Positions 44,624 to 53,860 of a stretch of DNA of 64,000 bases are shown in pieces. Source of the DNA: Candidatus Mediterraneibacter avicola (GTDB lineage: Bacteria > Bacillota > Clostridia > Lachnospirales > Lachnospiraceae); NCBI GenBank assembly GCA_019115385.1, contig DXDR01000025.1:1-64000 (forward strand), read 5' to 3'. The translations under genes were made by a program, and so were the position numbers. Each line of letters starts with the position of its first letter. Position 1 is the first letter of the stretch. The notes below the pieces were generated by a model. It was not told the origin of the DNA. It searched no databases and saw nothing but the letters and a program-made list of their open reading frames with translations.

Positions 44624-46102
44624 ATGAAAATCGGATTTGACAATGAAAAGTACCTGAAAATGCAGTCTGAACATATCAGAAACCGGATCAACCAGTTCGA
44701 CAACAAACTTTACCTGGAATTTGGCGGCAAACTTTTTGACGATTACCATGCTTCCCGCGTCCTGCCCGGATTCGCGCCCGACAGTAAGCTTCGTCTCTTA
44801 AAAGAGCTGAGCAGCCAGGCGGAGATTGTCATCGTTATCAGCGCAAAGGATATTGATAAAAATAAGATCCGCGGAGACCTGGGCATCACCTATGACACAG
44901 ATGTACTCCGTCTGATCGAAACATACCGGGAGCAGGGGCTCTATGTGGGAAGCGTTGTTATCACCCAGTTTTCCGGACAGGAGAGTGCTCTGCTGTTTAA
45001 GCACCGCCTGGAAAATCTGAACATTCCCGTCTATCTTCACTATATAATTCCCGGATATCCCGCCAATATCCCGCTGATCATCAGCGATGAAGGCTATGGA
45101 AAAAATGACTACATCCAGACAACCCGGCCGCTTGTGATCATCACAGCGCCCGGCCCGGGAAGCGGAAAGATGGCAACCTGCCTTTCTCAGCTCTATCACG
45201 AGCACAAGAGAGGGATCCGTGCCGGTTATGCCAAGTTCGAGACATTCCCGATCTGGAACCTGCCTCTCAAACATCCGGTCAACCTGGCGTACGAAGCCGC
45301 CACTGCGGACCTCAATGATGTCAATATGATCGATCCTTTCCATCTGGAGGCCTACGGAGAGACAACGGTCAATTACAACCGGGATGTGGAGATCTTCCCG
45401 GTGCTGAATACAATCTTTGAAAAAATTTACGGAGAAAGCCCCTACAAATCTCCTACAGACATGGGCGTAAATATGGCCGGAAACTGTATCTGTGACGACG
45501 AGGCGTGCAGGGAAGCTTCCAAACAGGAAATTATCCGCCGGTACTATTCAGCTCTGAACTCTCTCGTCAAAGGAGACAGTTCCGACAAAGAGGCTCAGAA
45601 GATCGAACTTCTGATGAACATGGCGGGAATCAGCGTTGAGGACAGGAAGGTAGCGGTAAAGGCTTTAGCGCGTGCCAGAGAAACAAACGGACCGGCTGCT
45701 GCCCTGGAGCTGGAAGACGGAAGGATCATCACCGGGAAAACAACCAATCTGCTCGGGGCATCCGCCGCTCTCCTGCTGAATGTTTTAAAGGAACTGGCAG
45801 GCATAGACCACAGTCTTCATATTATCTCCCCCCAGTCCATTGAACCGATCCAGAAACTGAAGGTAGATTATCTGAAGAGCAAGAATCCCCGTCTTCACAC
45901 AGACGAGGTGCTGATCGCACTCTCGGCCAGCGCAGCAGACAGCCAGGAGGCCCGGCTGGCTCTGTCCCAGCTTCCAAAACTGGAGGGCTGCCAGGCGCAC
46001 ACCTCAGTCATGCTCTCGGATGTGGATATTAAGATTTTCAAGAAACTGGGCGTACAGCTGACCTGCGAAGCGGTGTACGAGCATTCGTACCTCTCCCACT
46101 GA
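44624..46102 (+). CDS. DUF1846-domain protein
   Basis: 492 residues of the conserved Firmicute DUF1846 family, of unknown function. The N terminus MKIGFDNEKYLKMQSEHIRN and an early DDYHASRVLPGFAPDSKLRL are hallmark sequences. A P-loop-like APGPGSGKMATCLSQLYHEH near residue 183 suggests nucleotide binding, and NMAGNCICDDEACREASKQE near residue 285 is family-typical. ATG at 44624 follows GGAGA by six bases and matches the family start; upstream starts at 44618 and 44585 are less likely. It lies directly upstream of pyrG on the same strand and has a matching promoter. Confidence 0.85.
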   Translation: MKIGFDNEKYLKMQSEHIRNRINQFDNKLYLEFGGKLFDDYHASRVLPGFAPDSKLRLLKELSSQAEIVIVISAKDIDKNKIRGDLGITYDTDVLRLIETYREQGLYVGSVVITQFSGQESALLFKHRLENLNIPVYLHYIIPGYPANIPLIISDEGYGKNDYIQTTRPLVIITAPGPGSGKMATCLSQLYHEHKRGIRAGYAKFETFPIWNLPLKHPVNLAYEAATADLNDVNMIDPFHLEAYGETTVNYNRDVEIFPVLNTIFEKIYGESPYKSPTDMGVNMAGNCICDDEACREASKQEIIRRYYSALNSLVKGDSSDKEAQKIELLMNMAGISVEDRKVAVKALARARETNGPAAALELEDGRIITGKTTNLLGASAALLLNVLKELAGIDHSLHIISPQSIEPIQKLKVDYLKSKNPRLHTDEVLIALSASAADSQEARLALSQLPKLEGCQAHTSVMLSDVDIKIFKKLGVQLTCEAVYEHSYLSH

Positions 46103-46152
46103 TACGGAACTATACTCTGTTACTTTATTTATCCGGTCCGGAAAAGTCTTGC

Positions 46153-46182
46153 TTGTATTTTCTACCGGATCAGGTGTATACT
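46153..46182 (+). promoter_or_regulatory. Promoter of pyrG
   Basis: -35 TTGTAT at 46153-46158, 18-base spacer, -10 TATACT at 46177-46182, followed by GAAAAAGTATTTTATAC as the likely initial transcribed region. Very similar to the DUF1846 promoter. Confidence 0.65.
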
Positions 46183-46196
46183 GAAAAAGTATTTTA

Positions 46197-46273
46197 TACA
46201 GTTCAATCATATGCATTTAAGTCAGACCCAAAGACGCGGATCTGCAGGCTATGGTTGAACTGTACTCTTTTTT
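46197..46273 (+). terminator. Leader terminator (attenuator candidate) of pyrG
   Basis: TACAGTTCAATCAT (46197-46210) pairs with ATGGTTGAACTGTA (46251-46264): 14 bp including one G-U. The 40-base loop is followed by CTCTTTTTT. The hairpin lies after the pyrG promoter and about 90 bases before the pyrG start, so it would abort pyrG transcription unless prevented. Confidence 0.7.
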
Positions 46274-46361
46274 AGGGAAAAGAGGAGAAAATTCAGGAAA
46301 AATGAACATAAAGAGCACGTTTTCTGCGCACTCTTTACACAGAGGAGAAGGAGGATTTAAA

Positions 46362-47990
<1,629 letters not shown>

Positions 47991-48962
47991 GCACGGCAGT
48001 TCTCACATTTTTTTATCTTTTTTGCATACTTTTTTGATTCTGGAAAGGACGGGGCAAGATAGGACCACATTTCCTTCATTTTAAAAAGGATGGTCCTGTC
48101 CCCGGACATTTCCCGGCAGTAACCTGCATACAGGAGATCATGGAATTTTCGGATCTCTGAAATGGAAGCTGGCTTTCCTCCCCGAAGTTCTCTGCCCAGA
48201 GCAGGATCCGCCAGCACTCCCCGCCCGGTCATTACCCGTTCCAACCCGGGAAACTTTTCCGTAATCCTGCAGAAATCATCTATAGATACGATATCCCCGT
48301 TATAGCACACCGGATTTTTTGTTTTATCAAACGCTTCTGAAAATGCTGCAAGATTTGGAGTATTTTTATAAAAATCCTTCTGAACTCTCGGATGGATGAT
48401 CACCTCTTCAAAAGGGTATCTGTTATAGATCTCCAAAATCCTCTTAAACTCTCCTGGTTCTTCCATCCCCAGCCTTGTCTTCACTGAGATTTTCATGGTG
48501 CATTTTTCAAATATCTCATCCAGGAACCGCTCCAGACGCTCCAGGTCTCCTAAAAATCCTGCTCCGCGGCATTTTGTGACCACTGTCCTGGAAGGGCATC
48601 CCAGATTCAGATTAATCTCGTCATACCCATAATGCTCATGAAGCCTCCCGGCGGTATAAAGAAAATCGTCCGCCTGATTTGTCAAAACCTGGGGGACAGC
48701 ATACATCCCTCTATTATTCTCGGGCATCACATCCTTCTTCTCTCTGGAACTGAAATGTCCGTGCTGATTCGGACTGATGAATGGAATAAAATACTTGTCA
48801 AATCCTCCGAAACAGGCGTACTGCGCGTTCCGGTAAATCCATCCCGTAATCCCCTCCAGGGGCGCAAGATACAGTTTCATTCCTTTCTCCTCACATTCTC
48901 TTCCAAAAGTAATAAACGGCAACTTCTTCCTGCCGACTGAGGGTAACACAGGATTTCTCTCC

Positions 48963-48991
48963 TTGTCAAGAAAAACCAGGTATGCTAAGAT
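48963..48991 (+). promoter_or_regulatory. Promoter of the ABC exporter gene
   Basis: -35 TTGTCA at 48963-48968, 17-base spacer, -10 TAAGAT at 48986-48991, about 20 bases before the start codon at 49012. Confidence 0.7.
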
Positions 48992-49011
48992 GATTCCCAG
49001 GAGGAATTATC

Positions 49012-50733
49012 ATGCATACAATTAAAAAATTCATTGCGTATTACGGGCCGTACAAGGCGGTCTTTTTTATTGATCTTTTGTGCGCTGCCATGATCAGCCT
49101 TGTGGATCTGGCCTATCCCCAGATTCTGCGCACACTGACCAACACTCTCTTCACAGAGGACAGCAGCGCCATCCTGCGCGTTCTTCCACTGATCGCAGGC
49201 GGGCTTCTGCTTATGTACATCATACAGAGTCTGTGCAAATATTATGTCAGTTACCAGGGCCATATGATGGGCGCACACATGGAGCGTGATATGCGCCAGC
49301 GGCTTTTTGACCACTACGAGAAGCTATCCTTCTCCTACTACAGCCGGAATAATTCAGGACAGATGATGAGTAAGCTTGTATCCGACCTGTTTGACATTGC
49401 CGAGTTTGCCCACCACGGGCCGGAAAATCTCTTTATTTCCGTGGTTAAAATTATCGGTTCCTTTGTGTTCCTCTTCCTGATCAACTGGCGGCTCGCCCTG
49501 CCTTTGATCGCGCTGGTCATCTGCATGTTTCTCTTTTCTTTCCGGCAGAACAGCCGTATGCAGGAAACGTTTATGGAAAACCGGCGCAAAATAGGAGACG
49601 TGAACGCCAGCCTTCAGGATACCCTCGCCGGCATCCGGGTCGTTCAGTCCTTCACAAACGAAGATATCGAGCGCGAAAAATTCAGGAAAAGCAACCATGC
49701 TTTCCTTCTCTCCAAAAGAGACAACTATAACTGTATGGGAAGCTTCATGGGATGGAACCTGTTCTTCCAGGGCATGATGTACCTGGTAACTCTGGTATTC
49801 GGAGGATATCTTATCGCCCACGATCTGATGGATGTGGCAGATCTTGCCATGTATGCCCTGTATATCGGTATTTTTATCAGCCCGATCCAGATCCTTGTAG
49901 AATTGATTGAAATGATGCAGAAAGGTCTTGCGGGCTTCCGCCGCTATCTGGATGTGATCGAAACGGAGCCGGATATCGAGGACGCGCCGGACGCGGCGCC
50001 TCTGGAAAACGTAAAAGGACGTGTCTGCTATGAAGACGTCTCCTTCCACTACAGCGATGACGATACGCCGGTGCTCTCTCATGTATCATTTGAGATTCCC
50101 GCCGGAAAATCTGTGGCCCTTGTAGGCCCTTCCGGCAGCGGAAAAACAACGATCTGTTCTCTCCTGCCCCGCTTCTATGACGTAACCGGAGGCAGGATCA
50201 CAGTAGACGGAAAGGACGTGCGCACACTCACCCTGAAAAGCCTGAGAAGCCAGATCGGCATGGTCCAGCAGGATGTGTACCTCTTCTGCGGCACCATCCG
50301 CGACAATATCGCATACGGCAGACCCGGCGCCTCCCAGGAGGAAATCGAAGAAGCCGCAAAACGCGCAAATATCCACGACTTTATTACAGGACTTCCAGAC
50401 GGATATGACACCTATGTTGGGGAACGGGGAACCCGCCTCTCCGGAGGGCAGAAACAAAGAATTTCCATAGCCCGGGTGTTCCTGAAAAATCCTCCGATCC
50501 TGATCCTCGACGAGGCCACAAGCGCTCTGGACAATGAAAGCGAACGCTGGATCCAGCAGAGTCTGGAGGAACTGTCCAAAAACCGCACTACCATCACGAT
50601 CGCGCACCGCCTTTCCACCATACGAAATGCGGATGAGATCATCGTGATAACGGAAGACGGGATCGCAGAGCGGGGAACACATGAAAGCCTGCTCGAAAAA
50701 GGCGGGATTTATGCCCATTACTATAATATGTAA
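49012..50733 (+). CDS. ABC exporter, fused membrane and ATP-binding domains
   Basis: 573 residues of the MsbA/LmrA-type (ABCB) exporter family. The N-terminal transmembrane domain (about 1-310) has six hydrophobic segments, starting FFIDLLCAAMISLVDLAYPQ. The nucleotide-binding domain has Walker A GPSGSGKTTICSLLPRFYD near residue 370, signature RLSGGQKQRISIARVF near 475, Walker B ILILDEATSALDNES, and the H-loop IAHRLSTI. It exports a lipid, peptide or drug; the substrate is unknown. The ATG follows GGAGGAATTATC. Stop TAA at 50731-50733 is the first three bases of a 13-bp terminal repeat of the adjoining palindromic element. Confidence 0.93.
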   Translation: MHTIKKFIAYYGPYKAVFFIDLLCAAMISLVDLAYPQILRTLTNTLFTEDSSAILRVLPLIAGGLLLMYIIQSLCKYYVSYQGHMMGAHMERDMRQRLFDHYEKLSFSYYSRNNSGQMMSKLVSDLFDIAEFAHHGPENLFISVVKIIGSFVFLFLINWRLALPLIALVICMFLFSFRQNSRMQETFMENRRKIGDVNASLQDTLAGIRVVQSFTNEDIEREKFRKSNHAFLLSKRDNYNCMGSFMGWNLFFQGMMYLVTLVFGGYLIAHDLMDVADLAMYALYIGIFISPIQILVELIEMMQKGLAGFRRYLDVIETEPDIEDAPDAAPLENVKGRVCYEDVSFHYSDDDTPVLSHVSFEIPAGKSVALVGPSGSGKTTICSLLPRFYDVTGGRITVDGKDVRTLTLKSLRSQIGMVQQDVYLFCGTIRDNIAYGRPGASQEEIEEAAKRANIHDFITGLPDGYDTYVGERGTRLSGGQKQRISIARVFLKNPPILILDEATSALDNESERWIQQSLEELSKNRTTITIAHRLSTIRNADEIIVITEDGIAERGTHESLLEKGGIYAHYYNM

Positions 50734-50740
50734 ATTTGTA

Positions 50741-50921
50741 TTTGTGGGTGGAAAATGTCCGCCGGGGAGTCCGGGTATGGTGCCGGAGAGCTCACTTTCG
50801 TTCGGACGCGGCGCAGCAGTACGTAAGAGCGCAAAAGACGCGCTCTAAGTGCCGGCGCCACTTTACGGTTCTCCATCACCATACCCGGACTCCTCGGCTG
50901 CGTTTTTCCACTCACAATTTC
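50741..50921. repeat. Large hairpin 1 of the palindromic element
   Basis: Arms include TTGTGGGTGGAAAA near 50749 against TTTTTCCACTCACAA near 50904, and GAGTCCGGGTATGGTG (50767-50782) exactly against CACCATACCCGGACTC (50877-50892). The apex has AGAGCGC/GCGCTCT near 50826-50846. Arms of about 45 bp pair with few mismatches, then looser inner pairing. Confidence 0.8.
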
Positions 50922-51094
50922 AAATTCAAACAAGAAGAAACGAAGACAGAACTTTATCGGCTGACACAAGACTGTATTCCGTACGGTTGTTTGAAAGAAG
51001 GTGTATTTTCCTGTTTCAAAAGCGGAAATCGGATAAACAGTCATCCGTAGTCGAAAAAGTTCTGTCTTTGTTTTTGTTTGTTGAATTTGAAATT
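50916..51094. repeat. Large hairpin 2 of the palindromic element
   Basis: Outer arms AATTTCAAATTCAA (50916 onward) and TTGAATTTGAAATT (51081-51094), continuing with AAGACAGAACTTT against GTTCTGTCTTTG. Nested GACTGT/ACAGTC and TTTGAAA/TTTCAAA arms fill the centre. Confidence 0.8.
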
Positions 51095-51109
51095 ATCAGT
51101 GGCAGTGCC

Positions 51110-51420
51110 GATTGGGAAAAGAACAGAAAATGGCGGAATACGGACGATGGGATGCGACTTTCGGATAGCAGCTGCGGGAAATTTCGGCGACTTGAAGCGT
51201 AATTTAGTAAAACTTAAAACCCTGAGTACAGGCGTTAGGATTTTCAATGGATCTGTCCGAACGGTACGTGAGTTTCCATTGAAAATCCTGCTTTTAGCCT
51301 GTGCTCAGGGTTTTGTAGTTTTAATTATTACGCGGAACGGAGCTGAAATTTCCCGCAGCCGCTATCCGAAAACGATTTATTCTCACTTTGTATTCTGAGA
51401 TTTTCGGACTTTTTTCAATC
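51110..51420. repeat. Large hairpin 3 of the palindromic element
   Basis: The longest palindrome, arms of roughly 140-150 bases. Well-paired blocks are TTTCGGATAGCAGCTGCGGG near 51160 against CCCGCAGCCGCTATCCGAAA near 51352, AAAACCCTGAGTACAGGC near 51216 against GCCTGTGCTCAGGGTTTT near 51297, and the apex AGGATTTTCAATGG / CCATTGAAAATCCT (51237-51250 and 51276-51289). Confidence 0.85.
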
Positions 51421-51443
51421 CCATACCGCAGATAAATACAAAT

Positions 51444-53363
51444 TTATTTCTCCACTTTTCTCTCTGTTCTGCTGCTGATCTCTCCTTGGATCTGAGCAAT
51501 GAACTCTTCCAGGCCTCTCTGCCCTTCGTCTCCGGCAAAGCGGCTCCTGACGGAAACCTTTTCTTCTTCCTCTTCTTTTGCCCCTACCACGAGCATATAA
51601 GGAATTTTTTTCATCTGCGCCTCGCGGATCTTATAGCCGATCTTCTCTGCGCGGGTGTCGATCTCTGCGCGGATCCCGGCCGCCTTGAGCGCGTCAAGTA
51701 CTTTTGTGCCATATTCCATATGCTTATCGGAAATAGGCAGCACTTTCACCTGCACCGGGGCAAGCCAGGTTGGGAATGCGCCTGCAAAGTGCTCGATCAG
51801 GATGCCGATAAATCTTTCAATAGAACCAAATACAACCCTGTGGATCATGATCGGTCTGTGTTTCTCTCCGTCTGCTCCCGTGTATTCCAGGTCAAAACGC
51901 AGCGGGAGCTGGAAATCAAGCTGGATAGTTCCGCACTGCCATGTTCTTCCAATGGAATCTTCCAGATGGAAGTCGATCTTTGGCCCATAGAAAGCGCCGT
52001 CCCCTTCATTTACAACATAAGGAAGGCCAATATCATCCAATGCGCTGCGGAGAGCGTCCGTTGCCATTTCCCAGTCCTCATCGCTTCCCATACTGTCCTC
52101 CGGACGGGTGGAAAGTTCTACATGATACTTGAACCCGAACAGGCTGTACACCTGGTCGATCAGCCTTACAACCCCCTTGATCTCGTCCTTGATCTGTTCC
52201 GGTGTCATAAAGATGTGGGCATCGTCCTGGGTGAAACAGCGTACACGCATAAGGCCGTGAAGCTGGCCGGATTTCTCATGGCGGTGTACAAGGCCGAGTT
52301 CACCCATACGGATGGGAAGATCCCGGTAAGAACGAGGTTCAGACTGGTATACAAGAATACCGCCCGGACAGTTCATGGGCTTGATGGCAAAGTCTTCCTC
52401 GTCGATCACCGTTGTATACATATTTTCTTTATAATGATCCCAGTGTCCCGACGTCTCCCAGAGATGACGGCTCAGCATGATGGGCGTGGAGATTTCCACA
52501 TAGCCTGCCTGATCATGGATTTCTCTCCAGTAGTCAAGAAGAGTATTCTTAAGAACCATTCCGTTTGGCAGGAAGAAGGGGAACCCGGGGCCCTCCTCAC
52601 GCATCATGAACAGTCCCAGTTCTTTTCCGAGTTTTCTGTGGTCGCGCTTCTTTGCCTCTTCGATCATAGTCAGATACTCTTCCAGTTCTGCTTTCTTCGG
52701 AAATGCGGTACCGTAGATCCTCTGGAGCATTTTGTTGTGCTCGTCGCCTCTCCAGTATGCGCCTGCAAGGCTCGTCAGCTTGAATGCCTTTACCGGTTTT
52801 GTCGTCATCAGATGAGGGCCTGCGCACAGATCCGTAAATTCCCCCTGGGAATAGAAACTGATGGTCTCGTCTTCGGGAAGATCCTCGATCAGTTCTACCT
52901 TGTAGGACTCGTTTTTCTCTTTAAAATACTCAATGGCCTCATTTCTGGGCATAGTATACTGTTTGATCTCCAGGTTTTCCTTGACGATCTTTTTCATCTC
53001 CGACTCGATCTTTTCCAGATCTTCCACAGTAAACGGAGTCTCTCTGTCCACATCATAGTAAAATCCGTCAGCAATAGACGGCCCGATGGCAAGCTTTGTC
53101 TCCGGGTACAGGCGCTTGACAGCCTGAGCCATAATGTGGGATGCAGTATGGCGGAACGCGCCTTTTCCTTTGTCGTCGTTAAATGTCAGGATATTCAGAG
53201 CACAATCGTGATCCACTACGGTTCTCAGATCTACGATCTCGCCGTCCATCTCTCCGGCTGTTGCCACTCTGGCAAGTCCTTCGCTTAAATCTGCAGCAAT
53301 GTCATACACGCTCACAGGATTCTGATACTCTTTACATGAGCCGTCTTTCAGTGTAATCTTCAT
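51444..53363 (-). CDS. thrS: Threonyl-tRNA synthetase
   Basis: 639 residues charging tRNA-Thr. The N-terminal TGS domain starts MKITLKDGSCKEYQNPVSVY; the editing domain contains HTASHIMAQAVKRLYPETKL near residue 75 and LCAGPHLMTT; the class II catalytic core has motif 2 FRLVHRHEKSGQLHGLMRVR-like sequence, zinc ligands in the MNCPGGILVYQ region, and motif 3. The C-terminal anticodon-binding domain follows. ATG at 53363 has AAAGGA upstream; earlier in-frame starts lie inside the leader. It is regulated by the T-box at 53440-53794. Stop TAA at 51446-51444 begins the terminal repeat of the palindromic element. Confidence 0.97.
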   Translation of the reverse strand: MKITLKDGSCKEYQNPVSVYDIAADLSEGLARVATAGEMDGEIVDLRTVVDHDCALNILTFNDDKGKGAFRHTASHIMAQAVKRLYPETKLAIGPSIADGFYYDVDRETPFTVEDLEKIESEMKKIVKENLEIKQYTMPRNEAIEYFKEKNESYKVELIEDLPEDETISFYSQGEFTDLCAGPHLMTTKPVKAFKLTSLAGAYWRGDEHNKMLQRIYGTAFPKKAELEEYLTMIEEAKKRDHRKLGKELGLFMMREEGPGFPFFLPNGMVLKNTLLDYWREIHDQAGYVEISTPIMLSRHLWETSGHWDHYKENMYTTVIDEEDFAIKPMNCPGGILVYQSEPRSYRDLPIRMGELGLVHRHEKSGQLHGLMRVRCFTQDDAHIFMTPEQIKDEIKGVVRLIDQVYSLFGFKYHVELSTRPEDSMGSDEDWEMATDALRSALDDIGLPYVVNEGDGAFYGPKIDFHLEDSIGRTWQCGTIQLDFQLPLRFDLEYTGADGEKHRPIMIHRVVFGSIERFIGILIEHFAGAFPTWLAPVQVKVLPISDKHMEYGTKVLDALKAAGIRAEIDTRAEKIGYKIREAQMKKIPYMLVVGAKEEEEEKVSVRSRFAGDEGQRGLEEFIAQIQGEISSRTERKVEK

Positions 53364-53439
53364 CTCATTTTTCCTTTCCTGTTTTATTTTCTGTTTCAGG
53401 AGTGATTTTATTTCTGCGGGCCGCACAGTCTTTGGCTTA

Positions 53440-53794
53440 AAATGGATGCAGAGAAATAAAAAGGCACTCCTTGGGGAGTGCCTCCTGTTGTCTGAAATAA
53501 GAATCTATCTGCATGGAAACACTCCACGCAGGGACGGGAGCTGTTTCCCGCGGTTCCACCCTGCTTGTTTTCCATGACTGGTACGTCTGCCGCCATACGG
53601 CTTTCGTCTTTTTCGGCACAGACGATAAGAAAACCTTCTTAATTCGTATGATGATAACGGAATCACCGGGCTTTATTAGAGCCGCTCCGAGGTGGTTTTC
53701 AGTCAGCCGGTACAACAAAGCCCTCGCACCATACGGGCTTCTCTCTGAGATGACCGGACAGCCTACTGTCCTCTTCAACGCTTTTTCTTCTACA
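53440..53794 (-). promoter_or_regulatory. T-box riboswitch (tRNA-Thr) upstream of thrS
   Basis: On the minus strand, the T-box sequence AGGGTGGAACCGCG lies at 53562-53549, the hallmark of the antiterminator. Upstream, a Stem I with AGAGAGAAGCCC and a specifier region GAAAACCACC (53700-53691) offers the threonine codon ACC. Downstream is the terminator GGCACTCC/GGAGTGCC with loop CCAA and T tract (53453-53485). Uncharged tRNA-Thr binding would stabilise the antiterminator and turn on thrS. Confidence 0.93.
53453..53485 (-). terminator. T-box terminator of thrS
   Basis: Stem GGCACTCC / GGAGTGCC, loop CCAA, followed by TTTTTATTT, the regulated terminator of the T-box leader. Confidence 0.9.
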
Positions 53795-53800
53795 CAGGAT

Positions 53801-53830
53801 ATTCTACTCCAGAAGAATATTGTGTGTCAA
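53801..53830 (-). promoter_or_regulatory. Promoter of thrS leader
   Basis: On the minus strand: consensus -35 TTGACA at 53830-53825, 18-base spacer, -10 TAGAAT at 53806-53801. Transcription should start near 53794. Confidence 0.85.
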
Positions 53831-53860
53831 GCCGTATTTTCGCCATACAGCCCTCTCTTT

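Larger units (their letters stand above)
50731..51446. repeat. 716-bp composite palindromic element between convergent genes
   Basis: A non-coding region bounded by 13-bp inverted repeats TAAATTTGTATTT at 50731-50743 and 51434-51446. The TAA of each is the stop codon of the flanking gene (ABC exporter on +, thrS on -). The interior is almost entirely three consecutive large imperfect inverted repeats: 50741-50921, 50916-51094 and 51110-51420. No credible coding frame fills it. It could be a mobile palindromic element, a very large bidirectional transcription terminator, or a structured RNA; the sequence alone does not decide. Confidence 0.85.

Noticed and set aside
50736-51398. Short open frames inside the 716-bp palindromic element
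   Set aside because: They are about 100 codons or shorter, overlap each other on both strands, and follow the inverted repeats rather than any protein pattern.
50731-51446. Insertion sequence with a transposase
   Set aside because: The terminal repeats fit, but no transposase frame or remnant is readable and no target-site duplication is visible, so only a repeat or palindromic element can be claimed.
51486-53288. A 600-codon open frame on the plus strand opposite thrS
   Set aside because: It is the antisense shadow of an intact, clearly identified thrS. The product is Cys/His/Phe-rich without recognisable domains and lacks a ribosome site.
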